Positions 1 through 11,164 of a DNA stretch of 64,000 bases are shown here, piece by piece. Below the pieces are notes generated by a model that saw only the letters and a list, made by a program, of their open reading frames with translations, made no database searches and was not told where the DNA came from. Position numbers and translations under genes: made by a program. Positions within the stretch are counted from its first letter, which is position 1; each line of letters opens with the position of its first letter. Origin of the DNA: Podocnemis expansa (lineage: Eukaryota > Chordata > Testudines > Podocnemididae); contig ML681995.1 of assembly GCA_007922195.1 (NCBI GenBank), positions 12,900,991 to 12,964,990 on the forward strand, given 5' to 3'.

Positions 1-950
1 ACCTCCCCACACCTCCCCAAATTTCAAGTCCTGGGGAGAATACTGCTTGAGACCCCACTGTGCTTAGCACAGCACATGGACCCAACAAGATAATGCTTGC
101 CCCAAAAGCCAAACAAAAGGGAAATGAAAAGGAAAAAGAGGCAGCACTAACTCTCAAGCTGCGACAGAAGTAGGCATTCAACTCAAGCCACTTACAGTCT
201 CTTGCTAGTGCCGATCTTGTGTTCCACCTACTTAAAATCTATCCTTCATGCCAAGGGCTTACTGAATTTTGGCCTCTAAGACCACTACCAAGACTGTTAG
301 TAAGTATTAAATGTGATGATAGGTTTTTGGGATGGTACTCTGCAAATTATTTCACATGAGCCAAATGACTATCAGGGGATAACAGCGTTTAGACCCTTAC
401 AAATCTTTTCTACAGCACCATTCATCTGGTCTCTCACTTAAAAGAGAAAGCCAGATTTTCTGAACCCCGGTCAGAGGCTCTGGCTTTGTTTGTACATTCT
501 TCAGGAATCCTTCTGTCTAGCCCAGGCTGGTAGTCTTGGAATGGCTCTTTTCTCCTGCTTAATGCTGACTGTTCACTAATAAAGTTAACATAATGCAAAA
601 TGGCCTCTTTATTGGATTAAGCTAGTGTTCTTTAAAGCAGCACTCCCACAGAAAATAACTAAAGGCCATAAGAAGAAAGTCTGAACATGGAGATTTATGC
701 TGTTTAAACTACAGACTCTCATGTTCATTCCTATTCTAATCCTCAATCAAGCTTTTACCCTACTGCTCAGAAGAATGCAGCTCTGAGTATTGTTTATTTG
801 TCCATAATGTTAGGCAGTTTTGTCAAAAAAGCTGCATCAACAGTTTTCCATCCTACTTTGCCTTCTTGCCACCGTCCTTGGTGGTGGCGATGGTGGGGGT
901 GGGGGGGTCATTCCTTCATCTGACAACAAATACTTAAAAAAGGCCGAACT
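1..950. other. Gene-free unique sequence
   Basis: No credible coding region or RNA gene is visible. The first 45 bases resemble the stretch near 5895-5930 (both contain a run reading AATTTCAAGTC followed by TGGGGAG), so the window probably begins inside an unnamed dispersed repeat. A G-rich run occupies about 882-908. Confidence 0.6.
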
Positions 951-958
951 ATAACAAA

Positions 959-983
959 ACACATGCGTGCGCGCACGCACACT
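959..983. repeat. Alternating purine-pyrimidine tract
   Basis: A short GT/GC/AC alternating run with a CGCGC centre. Such tracts can adopt Z-DNA, but here it is simply a small low-complexity patch. Confidence 0.6.
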
Positions 984-999
984 CCTATCAATAACCTGG

Positions 1000-1860
1000 A
1001 CATGGTGACATTAACATTCTTTTGGTGTCTAGCATTTTCAGATGCCATTGTGTGACAGAAAAGCCTGCTGAAGTTAAGAAGTATGATCAAACTCTCGGGT
1101 GTATTTTTCAAAAGTGCATTACAGAATCCCACTCTTTTACATATCAACTATTTTGTTTGCACATATCTAATATATATTTTAACATGCTGCTCACATACAA
1201 TAGTATAATTATTTTAAGTTCCAGAGTCAAATTCTCATCAATGGGGCAGCACAGCCATGGGCAGCATCTCCCTTGCTCCAGTCCATTAAACTCCACTGCT
1301 CACCCAGCCCAAGAGTCCTGACTCACAGCCTGGGTTTGTAGGATTGCTGCTCTGCTGCTGTTGGCATTTTCATGCCCCTGCCAGGGTATGAGGGGAGAAC
1401 CCCACAACATCCACTTTTCAGAGGTAAATGATGCCCTCAGATACAAGGCAGAGATTAATCAAGAACCCAAAATGATAATTCTGATCTTGTTTCTGCCTGT
1501 GCTAAAACAGGAGTGACTGCACTAGCATCAATAGGACCAAGCCCAATAAGGCAGCTCTGGAATTGATGGGTGGTTCACAACCTGAATTTACCTTGCACAT
1601 GAAAGCAGCTTTGACCTGGGAAGGTGATCCAGATATGACCGGGACTTGGGATAAATGTGATTGATTTCACCCTGTTCTGGTCTCTCATCACTTTTATCCT
1701 CTCATACCCCATTCCTCCCTTCTCACAGCCATGTCACAGACCTCACGCTTGTGACCCTCCACTCCACACCCACCATGTGCTGCTAGAGTCCCCAAACATC
1801 AGAAGCTCTTTCAAGTGAGACAGACCCCAGCTTGGTACCTGGGGTTAAGCTAGGGAGCAA
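1000..1860. other. Gene-free unique sequence
   Basis: Only short chance ORFs are present (the longest about 100 codons, no family resemblance). No recognisable repeat is seen. Confidence 0.55.
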
Positions 1861-1869
1861 AGAATAGAC

Positions 1870-2052
1870 CAGGGGTCCCAAACACACAGCTTGTGGACCA
1901 CATCCAGCCCCTAAAGCTATTTTCTGCAGCCATCAATGACACTTACTGCAAATATTGGTAACAGTTGTATGAAGAGGTTTCAGTGGTGCAGCCCTTGAGC
2001 TAACTACTAGTCTTTATGCAGCCCTTGAGGTGATTTGAGTTTGAGACCCCTG
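1870..2052. mobile_element. hAT-like MITE, copy A
   Basis: It begins CAGGGGTC and ends GAGACCCCTG, a terminal inverted repeat. It is flanked by GAATAGAC (1862-1869) and CAATAGAC (2053-2060), a 7/8 target-site duplication. Eight-base duplications are the signature of hAT transposons. The inside is noncoding, so mobilisation would need a transposase in trans. Copies at 3369-3546 and 41371-41562 share the same interior. Confidence 0.85.
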
Positions 2053-2060
2053 CAATAGAC

Positions 2061-3360
2061 TGAGGACAGAGTATGGGGCTGGATTTAATCAGGACTCCTG
2101 GGCTGTATTTACTAGTCTGGGTGGGACTGGGGTCTAGTGGTTACAGCAGGAGCATGGGAGTCAGGACTCTTGGCTTTTTTCCCTACTCTACCAGGAATGC
2201 AGGGTATATTCTTATGGGGAGAGAATTCAAACACCTTCTGTGATATGTGCCTCAGTTTCCCTGCCCTTTAAATTAAGCTACACGGCTTAGCATCGGGAAG
2301 GAGGAGAGGGGCTTCTCAGGCTTTGCTAGACCTGTGCTAGGCTTTGTTTGGGAAGAGGTGCACCTTCTGCCTAGACCCACTGCTGGCTTCACCACTGGGC
2401 TGCGAGGGAGTTAAGCCCAGCTACAGCCTCTGGATGTGGGCAGGCCCCCAGGCTCTGTATCCAGGCTGCCCAGCCCTGCTGCTTGATTGGCTCAGTGTGG
2501 GGGAAGAAAGGAGGGGGGCAACCCAGCCCCTCTGAGTCAGGCTCCCTGGCTTTTTTCTTGAGTCAGGAAGTGTGGCGGGGGAGCCCTCCCTGGTCCCTTG
2601 TCTGGCACAAAGAGTGTGTGTGTTAGGGCTGCACATGGGCTTGAAGTCAGGTGGGCCCAGGCCTGGGAAGGGTGGGTTTGGGGGGCTTGTGCCCTGATTC
2701 TTTTTCCTGCATATAACAATGCTTCTATTGTGGAGCACAACTGGGTCCGTAAATAGTTAAAATAGGTCATGGCATAGCTTCGTAAGTGCCGCCTGAGAGT
2801 GGGGGTCTGGCCCTTGAGGCATTCTCAGTAGCCTAGTGCTGGCTACTCATGGTTCAAGGGGCTGCACAGAAACCAAAGTGATTAGCCCCCCAGCAGTGGA
2901 ATAAGATACACCACAAGTAGCAAGGGTATTAGCATCTTGCTGTTAATAGGGAAGCACAGTACTATGCACAAATTGCACAGCATTATTTTTGCTTTTGGCC
3001 AGGCACCAATTAACATCAAATTGTAATAGCTCATGCTATTATCCTAGCATGGCCACATTTTCAAGAAAGCTCAGTTTCTAGGTAGGCCCGAATTTGGCAA
3101 AGCACTTCCTGCTGAGAATCCATAGTAAATGTTTCCTTGAGACCAAACAAGTCTTTTTTAAAAAAAGAAAACTACAGTGCTTTCATGTTTTAATATTAAA
3201 AATAAATACAAGAACTTGGAACTATTCATTTGGACTTATGCACTATCAGTGCTAAAACTAGAAGTTTTGGTAAAAGATAGAAACTTTTCCAGCTTCCCCT
3301 TGAATCTGCTTTATTTTGAGCAGTTTTTAATAAGTCATTTTACACTTCATCCATATCAAT
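2061..3360. other. Gene-free sequence
   Basis: The part from 2340 to 2700 is moderately GC-rich, with overlapping short ORFs on both strands that look like chance. No repeat could be bounded. Confidence 0.5.
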
Positions 3361-3368
3361 GTTTACAA

Positions 3369-3546
3369 CAGGGGTCTCAAGCACATGGTCCAAGGGCCAC
3401 ACACAGCCCCTAAAGCTATTTCCTGCAGCCAGCAACAACACTAGTGTTACCAATATTTGCAATATTGTCGTATGAAAAGGTCACAGTGGTGTAGCTCCGG
3501 GGCTAACATACTAGTCCTCGTGGTGATTTGAGTCCGAGACCCCTGG
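3369..3546. mobile_element. hAT-like MITE, copy B
   Basis: Same family and orientation as 1870-2052. Its ends are CAGGGGTCTC and GAGACCCCTG. The duplication is GTTTACAA (3361-3368) versus GTTTACAG (3547-3554), 7/8. Noncoding. Confidence 0.85.
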
Positions 3547-4148
3547 TTTACAGTATGTTATAACATACCTATTTAGGGTAATCAAATAAGTTTCAAAAAA
3601 ATGTAATGCTCCATTAGAGTTGCCACTCGAAGTACTGGGACACATTTTCCTCTCAGATGCATGTGGAGTCATCCCACTGACTTGCATGGATTTACACTGA
3701 ATGCTGACCCATTGGGCTTTCTCTCCTCACAGCAGAGGAATAACATTGTGCCTGCATTTATATACCCACCCCTGAACACCCAATAAAACAAACTCTATTG
3801 TTCAGAAAAAGATAAAGCCATTCCTCTCTTCCAAGAATTTCTTTGTTCCACACAAACATCCTGCCAGGGGCTGCTAACTCACTGGGACGTGGAAGAGGAA
3901 ACAGCAAACTTCCCAAGGCAGCCCTGAGTTGATCAGCAACTCTCTTCCCCACTTTCCCTCTCTCCAAACCCGTTCAGCCTTTCTTGCAAAGAGCAATCCT
4001 TGGAGCTGGACTGGCTCCTGCGAGGCATTTTTCTCCTGGAGGTTCACGCCTGGGCCCCCCAGCGAGAGCAGGGTGTGCAAAACTCGGCCAGGAGGAGGAT
4101 GTCTTTGTTATTTTTCTAAAGAAACAGAGCGCACACGCCTGCTGCCGG

Positions 4149-4164
4149 GGTTACTCTCGGTCAC
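4149..4164 (+). promoter_or_regulatory. Repeated 16-mer, copy 1
   Basis: GGTTACTCTCGGTCAC occurs here and again at 4736-4751 inside the same CpG island; most of it recurs inverted at 49061-49077. No transcription factor was recognised for it. Confidence 0.4.
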
Positions 4165-4733
4165 TCGTAGCTGGTGTCTGCGCTGCCTCCTTTCCTGCCT
4201 CAGCGGCTCCAGCTGGGGGCGTAAAGCAAAGCAGAGCTGTTTTGGGGGAGCTGGCCTGGCCTGGCCTGGGGGGCTGCAGCGGCTCCCAGGAGGCCGGCGG
4301 GCGTGCAATGGCAATGCCAGAGCAATTCCCGCTCCAGGGACTAGCGGACACTGCCAAAAGCCCGGGGATGCGCGAGGAGGCTCCTCTTCGCTTTGCAAGC
4401 AGGCAGCTGAGGGAAAGAAGAGGGACCCGCCCCCGCAGCAGGCGCCCCAAAAAGGCGCGTGGGGGGGAGACACTTAGCCCAGCAGCAGCGTTTCAAAATA
4501 GCGGGGTGTTGGGGGCTCATTAAATTGCCCTAAGGCTGTTAGGAGCTGCCAGCTGGGGGTGCGTGGGGAAAGCCTTGCAGCCCACTCCCCCCGCCCAGCC
4601 CTACCTGGCTGCCACGCGGAACCCCTGCGCGCCGCGCTGCCCTGCCTCGCCCTGCGCCCGGCGCTGCGCTGCGCGGCTGGCTCGGCGGCGTGGAACGCGC
4701 CGGGGTTTTTATCGCCTGCCCCAGCCGCGCCGC

Positions 4734-4751
4734 GAGGTTACTCTCGGTCAC
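4734..4751 (+). promoter_or_regulatory. Repeated 16/17-mer, copy 2
   Basis: Second copy of the 16-mer found at 4149. The 17 bases at 4734-4750 match the complement of 49061-49077 exactly. Confidence 0.4.
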
Positions 4752-4959
4752 ACGCGCGCGCTCGGCGGCTGTTTATATCGGCCCGTCGCTCAGCCGCCGC
4801 ACGTGGCGAGCCGCCCCGCCTCTTCAAGGGGCGATGCCTGCGGCCGGGTGTGGGCCCCTCCCCGCGCGCGCGAGGCGCGGCAGCTAGGGCGGCGGGATGG
4901 TGCCTGTGGCCTCTGCTCCTCAGTCCGTGCATGGCTCCAGGGCAGCCTGAATGGCTCAG

Positions 4960-5284
4960 TTTCCAAAGGGATAGCTGTGTTAGTCTAGTCCAGCAAAAAA
5001 CAAACAAACAAACAAAAAAACCCTCAAAAACAAAAAACAAAAAAAAACCCAAAACAAAAGCAAGGAGTCATGTGGCACTTTAAAACCCAAAAATTTATTC
5101 ATTGCATGAGCTTTGGTGGGAGAAAATCCCACTTCTCAGATGCTTTGAAGACGGGTGAATTTACAGAATGGAAAGTTCACCCATCTTCAAAGCATCTGAC
5201 ACAGCAGGATTTTCTCCCACCAAAGCGCATGGGAAAAATAAATCCGATAGTCTTTAAGTGCCACACGACTCCTTGGTTTTTGTG
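4960..5284. mobile_element. Penelope-like foldback element
   Basis: The left arm begins TTCCAAAGGGATAGCTGTGT, has an A-rich run, then the family block around GGAGTC..TGTGGCACTTTAAA and GCATGAGCTTTGGTGGGAG. The right arm repeats the same block in reverse complement (about 5178-5280). The arms meet around 5160-5180, giving a long foldback. The outer right end is missing. This block is the terminal region seen on the PLE relic at 26340-26820; inverted duplicated ends are known for Penelope-like elements. Confidence 0.7.
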
Positions 5285-5358
5285 AATGTTTCGAAGCAGG
5301 GATTTCCCTCCCCTCTTGGATTTACCAACACTCCCCCAGTTGTCAGCTAGGCACAGTG

Positions 5359-5863
5359 GCTATGTCCACACTTTCACGGTTAAATCGATTTAACTTGTAT
5401 CGATTTAATAAAATCAAAATAAAAATCATTAAATTGGTTTAACAAGTAAACAGCAACATAAAAGCCCAAAGCAAAACAGCACATCCAGACACAGGACTTG
5501 CTATTTTGATTCAGGAGAGGGGCACCATGTGAGGTGCAGCAACATGGCCCCCTCACTGGACCATGCCCCCACCCAATATATAGGAAAAGGAAAGCACCTG
5601 GGAAAGAGAAGCACAAAAAGTGTTCAATCGATTTAACAGTTAAATCAAAATAACATGTCCACACAGTGTTATTTCAAAATAAAAATTTTGATTTAACCAT
5701 CATATTGATATAATACTAGGTTTTATTGTATCGATATAACTCTCTTTATATCGAACTGAGGGAGCTCCTCATTTTGAAAAAAGGGAATGTCATGTGGACC
5801 TACCATTTTTAAAATTGAAATAACCAGAATTATTTCAATTTAAACAGTGTGTGTGGACATACC
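5359..5863. mobile_element. Palindrome-rich MITE (ATCGAT/TTTAAAT type)
   Basis: The ends are GCTATGTCCACAC and its near complement GTGTGTGGACATACC. The flanks are CAGTG (5354-5358) and CAGTG (5864-5868), a perfect 5-base duplication. The inside is full of short palindromic words such as ATCGATTTAA and TATCGATA near both ends, with a less repetitive centre (5460-5630). No transposase is present. Ends and duplication pattern match the elements at 16331, 22205 and 53604. Confidence 0.75.
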
Positions 5864-5869
5864 CAGTGT

Positions 5870-6190
5870 TATACCAAATTAGTGAGCACCTTATCCACCC
5901 CCCTAATTTCAAGTCTTGGGGAGGATACAGTTGCAAAGGCTGGTGTGGCAGCTCCCATCCCTGCTCCAGGCACTGCAACCCCCCCACCCAGGGTCCCATC
6001 CTGCACGCCTTGGGCTCAGGTGTTTTGATGCTAGGCATCAGGCTGGGCCAGCACTGGAGTCCAGGAAGTAGCCCTACCACCCAGCCAGGAACCACAACCC
6101 CCTTTCCGCAAATTGAGTGCAGACAGGCCCAAACTTGAGTGGGGTTGCAGCAGTCATGGGATTTTGCAACTCCAGAACCTGGAGCCAAAC
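5870..6190. repeat. Unnamed dispersed repeat
   Basis: The start (5895-5930) resembles window positions 10-50. The rest is C-rich, with overlapping chance ORFs. No boundaries could be set. Confidence 0.35.
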
Positions 6191-6509
6191 CTAGGGTTAC
6201 CAGATACCAAATTATGGCAAGAAGGACAGGGAAGTACAAAAAGGAGGACATTGGAGGACACATGGAGAAAAGGTAGTATTAATGTAATATCTTCTGCTTT
6301 TAGGGATGCTTCCCCCTAAAAATAGGGACGTTCTGTTCCAAGACGCTTCCCCCTAAAACTAGGGCGTTTCAGGGCATTCCAGCCTACTTTAACCCCTGTA
6401 AATAAAAAGCCAGGCAAAATCATGTATTTTTAAAATGCCTGCTGGACAGAGGATGAGAAGGTAAAAAGGAGGATTTTTCCTCCTTTTGCCTGACAGCTGG
6501 TAACCCTAG
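6191..6509. mobile_element. MITE with CTAGGGTTACCAG ends
   Basis: The ends are CTAGGGTTACCAGAT and CTGGTAACCCTAG. The centre (about 6300-6400) contains two C-rich repeats reading CGCTTCCCCCTAAAA, then the end sequence ACTTTAACCCCTGT of a different hAT family (27153, 34680). A copy with the same layout lies at 50356-50644, and an end fragment at 52034. The target duplication is not clear here. Confidence 0.7.
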
Positions 6510-8030
6510 CCAGGAACATCGCTGCCCAGGGATAAAATACACATCACAGCCCCAGGCCACGCCCCCTTGGCCCACAATCTGGCATCCCCGCCCAATCGTT
6601 CATCAGGCTCCTCCCACCTCCAGCCTGGCCCCAGATCCCCGACCCATTCAGGCCAGGAGAGATGGGCACTGCTGACGGCACCCCAGCCAGGGTCCCGGGT
6701 CTGGGACGGGGCTGGCCCAGACACTCAGGGGACTGGTGCTGAGATTTGGGGCACGTGCCCCGGGTGCCAGGCGCCAGCGACGCCCCGACCCTAGCCAAAC
6801 CCAGCTAGGGCTACAGCATAGGAGCCACTACTGTGGGATGAGTAGTGGACTGGACCCACTCCTCCAGGGGGCAGAATACAACCAAAACCACCCCAGGAGC
6901 TCCACCCCTACATTGTTTGCTTGGTCACAACAGATCATAAACATTTACAAATGGGTCTCAAGCCCCAGAAGGTTGAGAACCACTGACGTAGCTCATCCAT
7001 GGAATCTAGGCTTCACTGGGTGCATCTTTCTTCCTGGGCTCTGTTATGGTGATCAAAATGGTCCCCTCCACTTTAAGGTACACTGCTAGTCCCTTTCTTC
7101 CCTGAACCAGACTAGGTGCAACATCCAGCAAGGAGGCAGTTACTCCCAGCACAAGTGTGTGTGTTGAAGTTGTGAGCAGAGCTAGCGGATTATTGGGATG
7201 GAGGAGCGGGCTTTTGGATATATTTCCTTAAGAACAAATAAGCCACTAGTATCCCGGGGAGCTTAATATTAACTGGTCAAAGTCAGGGAATGTGAATGTT
7301 TTATATGTTTGAGGATGAAGGGTTATTTGTACAAACATACCTACTAGAATTTTGCTACTAATCATTTGTTATGTTTCTGTTGAAAAAAAACCTTGGGGTT
7401 TCTATACCAAAATTGGCACTGGTTTGCCCAAATCAGTTGCAAACCCCTCCATGGAGACTTATTTTGATTTGAATGGTTTATTTTGACCCTGTTCCTAATC
7501 TGCTTCACCTAAATCAAAATAATGACTGCCTTTGCCTCTGTCAAACCTCAGGCTGGGCAATCACGAGTTTGTCACCAAGGAGTCTAATAAATGGATCACA
7601 ACAATGCTGCAGAATAGCAGGTGAGTTCTGCACGACTGCTGCCTGGAATTGCGTCTGTTCTAGCACGGTATCCACACAGAAATCCAAGAATGTATTCCCA
7701 TGGTTTGTAGTGCTACAGTTCACTGTCACACTACAAGCTTGCTTCCATGGGCTGTTGCAAGACCACTTGTCAGATCCATCTAGGGATTATGTGCCAAAAA
7801 TAGCAGTCTAGATCAAGGAAATTCATATCCTGGCAAGAGCAAAACTGGTGTGCTGTTAGCTGCCTGTGTTCAAAGCCTGCTTTAAACTGAAGTAAGAGCA
7901 TCCACACAGCCTTCTACACTGGTTTAATTGATGCTGTTCCCCAGTCTTTGAATTTACTGCACTGATTTGCTTTAACAGTCTGACCTGATCCTATGATTTA
8001 CACTCCCCTGCATTTATTTTCCTCCCATTC
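6510..8030. other. Gene-free sequence with a truncated hAT end
   Basis: The part from 6535 to 6800 is GC-rich. Positions 6945-6985 read like the right end of a hAT MITE (GGTTGAGAACCACTG) without a visible left end. The remainder is AT-rich unique sequence with chance ORFs only. Confidence 0.45.
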
Positions 8031-8038
8031 TGTATGTT

Positions 8039-8138
8039 CCTCATCTTCAAAGCATCTGGTGAAGTGGGATTTTCTCCCACAAAAGCCTGAGTGATAAATA
8101 AATTTGTTAGTCTTTAAGTGCCAGAGGATTCCTTGTTT
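8039..8138 (+). mobile_element. Penelope-like 3' end fragment
   Basis: It carries the family block from CATCTTCAAAGCATCTG through the GTGGGATTTTCTCCCAC hairpin, AAATTTGTTAGTCTTTAAGTGCC and the ..ATTCCTTGTTT end. A second scrap of the distal end (GGTGCCACAGGACTCCT) lies at about 8190-8222. Confidence 0.75.
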
Positions 8139-8222
8139 AATTTCTGAATGACACCTTAAGTTGAATCAGTGTAACTCTGGGCGTAGAGGAGCTCTTAAAG
8201 GTGCCACAGGACTCCTCGTTTG

Positions 8223-8879
8223 TATTCCTGGTTTTGTTTTCACTAACCAGATGACTGCATTATTGTACATGTTGTTAAGGTGTTTGTTTTTTTTAAAGAT
8301 GAACAACCTGAATTTGGGAACTAGCTATTTAAATCTCCTGATTTCCATGTGTTTCAATGCTCACCCATCAAGTTAGATTATTAAGATTTTTTTCACTGTA
8401 TTTCTTTCATTCTTTAAGGCAAAACAAAGTGACTAAAGTGAGTGATCATGCCTGAAATAGAGTAACAAAAGAGTACAGTCATCTAACTGTAAAATAAAAT
8501 TAGCCATGTAAGCCTCAAATATATCAGTGAATAGTCAAATACATACACGTATTCGCATATGCAAAATATAGCGTCACACAGAGAATTCAACACAATGGCA
8601 TAATTCTAGCTAATTATACCTAACTGTGTAATCTCACAGAATAAACTTAATCAATGGGATTGAATGGATCCACCTCTGGATAGACTTTGACTGTCTGGTT
8701 ATATTCTTATACCAATTCCATCACTGTACTTGTAGAGTAATTCTATTCATCTCAATGCTTTGGATTTTATATCACCAAAATCTGTACTGAGCATTCAATC
8801 CATAGCAGGTCTGAAGTTAACCCAGTTTCTTCTTCTGGTCCAGGGAAGTAGGGCAGGTCAGCACTCACAAAAAGAGTCA
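8223..8879. other. Gene-free AT-rich sequence
   Basis: Unique-looking sequence up to the left end of the DIRS element; nothing else is recognised. Confidence 0.5.
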
Positions 8880-9055
8880 GTTCTCCTTCGAGGGCTGCTC
8901 ACATCATTCAGTTACAGGTGTCTACGTGCCGCAGTGCACAGTAGCTCGGAAAGTCTTTAGCGTTAACCTGTCAAGTCAGGGCGCACGGCCAATGCCTGCT
9001 CCATGCCGCGACCGCGGCTATTTAGGTGACCGTGACCCTGACCCTCCCCATTCCT
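8880..9055 (+). repeat. DIRS left inverted terminal repeat
   Basis: Complementary to 14340-14541 over most of its length. Shared landmarks are CTGCTCACAT, CGGAAAGTCTTTAGC and ATGCCGCGACCGCGGCTAT, then a CTATTTAGG that is CTATATAGG in the right repeat. It lacks about 20 bases present on the outer right end. The outermost 41 bases are complementary to 14196-14236 at 40 of 41 positions. Confidence 0.9.
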
Positions 9056-11040
9056 TTTTCCGCCATCAGCGTCAGTTCGGATCAGCGTTATCTTGCGAAA
9101 CGCAAGGGCCTGTCTTTTCACGCAAAACTCGAAATACCAGGTTTCAAGCCATGCTTGGGATGCTGCAAGGCTTTCCCGATGGACGACCCGCACGAGAAAT
9201 CCCTCGCTTGCTTGGGTGAGTCCCACCTTACGGCGGACTGCCCCATTTGCCAATCCTTCAAGCAGAGGACTCGGCTGGAAAGGGAGCGTCGCCTCCGCCT
9301 AATTTCGGGGACCGGAGCCGCTCCGCCCGAAAGCGGCTGAGCCACCAGTGCTCCGCTGGATCCTCGATCGGCCCAGGCTCAAGATTCCCGCCGATCTCCG
9401 GTACCGGGCTCAAAATCTCAGCCCTCTACAGTACTTCCTCGGCACTGACCTCACCGGTCTCCCAGTAGCCTCCTGGCCAACCTGAGTAGGGCCCCAGCTC
9501 AGGCACTGGCTCGCCAAGGGCATTCAAACCCAGCTCCAGTGCAGAACAAGAAGAAATGGGCCACAGTGGCACCACTTCCCTCAGCACCACTGGACACGGC
9601 ACCGCCCCAAGCAGCACTGCCCCTAACCCTGATACCGCCATCAAGCCTGGTGCCGCTGGACTCGGCACCGTCACTGATACTGCCGCTTCCAGTGCCACCA
9701 TTTCCGGTACCATTGGACTCGGCACCGGCAACACCTGCACTGATACCAGTACCGTCGCGGGCCTCTTCACCCTTCTCCGACCCGGCACCGTCAAACCCGG
9801 TACCGGGTCCAAGTTCTGCAGCTCTGCCTCATTGCTCCTTCGAAGAACTCTCAGTATCAGACTGCCAGATGTCGGGGAGGAGGTCATTCAGATCATCCTT
9901 GGAAGACCCCTTTCTTCCCCCTCAGGAGGAGCGCCCAAGAAAGCGGCCCCAAAAAAGCTCCATGTCACCGGGCTCAAGGGGAAGACACCCACCAGGGGAG
10001 GTGCCTGCTCCCCTCGTGGTGCCCATGCCGCTGTCAAGGTCTCCATACAACTTGACAGCAGACGATATCTCTTTCCATTATGCCCGCTCACCAGCACAGG
10101 AGTCCTCGGATTTCTCCGACAACGAGCCAGACCCTGATTCTACCCAACGAAGCAGATTAAGGGCCCCGTCATCTTCGTCGCCCGACGAGTGCCTAATCAG
10201 TATGTCTGCCAACCACAAGCGAGACCCCCACGTTGAGCAGGACCTCCTCTGCCATATGGCGGTGAACCTGAAGCTGAAGCTAGGAGTGATCCAAGTGGAA
10301 GATGAATCTCTCTTCAATGTGTGCCGTAGAGCCCCACCGGCTAAGGTCGCAATTCCCCTGCACGCCTGGGTGTTCTGCATCGTCCAGGAACACTGGCAAA
10401 CACCTTCCTCAATCCCGCCAGTGTCCAAAGTAGCGGATATAAGAAATACTCTGTCTCCCCGGAAGGATTCCTCTTCCTGTTCCATCACCCGGCCCCAGGA
10501 TCCCTGGTGGTCAACGCAGTCAACCAAAGGGAGAGACAAGGTCAACCTAGCACCACACCCAAGAACAGAGAGGCGAGGAAGCTTGACCTGTTGGGCAGGA
10601 AAGTTTAGTCCTCTGCCGCCCTGCAGCTGTGCATCTCAAATCATTCAGCCCTGATGACGCACTACATCTTCAACTTGTGGAAAGCTCTACGAAATCTCCA
10701 CTCAGCCGTCTCCGAGGATCACCTGAGAGACTTCGAGGCAATGCTGGATGAAGGAGACACACCGTCCAGGGATCCGCTCGTGGCAACCTGGGACACAGTG
10801 GACACAGCGGCACGTATAATGGCATCGGCAGTGGTGATGCGCCGCTTGGCCTGGCTCCAGAACTCTGGCCTCTCCACGCAGATGCAGCAGATTCTCCAGG
10901 ATCTCCCCTTTGAGGGCCCCAACTTCTTTGCACCTTCCACAGAAGCGAAGCTGCATGGTATGAAGGACTCGAGGGCTACACTGAGATCCCTCAGGATCTA
11001 CACTCCTCAACCCATTAGGCGCTCCTCAAGGTCACACTAG
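9026..11040 (+). pseudogene. gag: DIRS gag-like protein, broken
   Basis: Capsid-like first product of the DIRS element. The N-terminal part (9026-9340) has a Cys/His cluster: CLGCC, then DPH, ACLGESH and CPIC, followed by an Arg-rich run, the usual start of DIRS gag. A Pro/Ser-rich middle follows (about 9540-10080). The C-terminal part (10654-11040) includes LLGRKVYSS-like sequence upstream and KDSRATLRSL near the end, both typical of the family. Breaks: stops at 9338 and about 9466, and a frame change near 10435. The GGTACC-like runs (Val-Pro codons) at 9400-9800 are low complexity. It would bind element RNA and form particles; here it is non-functional. Confidence 0.8.
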
Positions 11041-11164
11041 CTACAACAGCAGTTACAGCAAGTGAAACAACAGCTGCAGCTGCAGACCCAGTTCCTGAGA
11101 TCCCTCCAGTTTCCCCAGCGCCACCTCGGGGACCTGGACAAGGATAAAGGCCAATCAGGTAAAG

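Larger units (their letters stand above)
4040..4890. promoter_or_regulatory. CpG island 1 (putative host promoter)
   Basis: GC content and CpG density rise sharply, densest at about 4590-4890, unlike the AT-rich surroundings. GC boxes (for example CCGCCCC near 4812) and a TATA-like TTTATAT at about 4772 are present. Long ORFs here occur in several frames at once, as expected of stop-poor GC-rich DNA, and none resembles a known protein. It may be the promoter or first exon of a host gene whose other exons lie outside the window. Direction is unknown. Confidence 0.6.

Noticed and set aside
3929..5083. ORFs of up to 182 codons in several frames in the first CpG island
   Set aside because: Open in many frames on both strands at once, low-complexity composition, no domain; typical of GC-rich DNA.
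9426..10545. Antisense ORFs of about 155 codons within the DIRS gag region
   Set aside because: Shadow frames of the gag sequence; the sense strand has the recognisable motifs.
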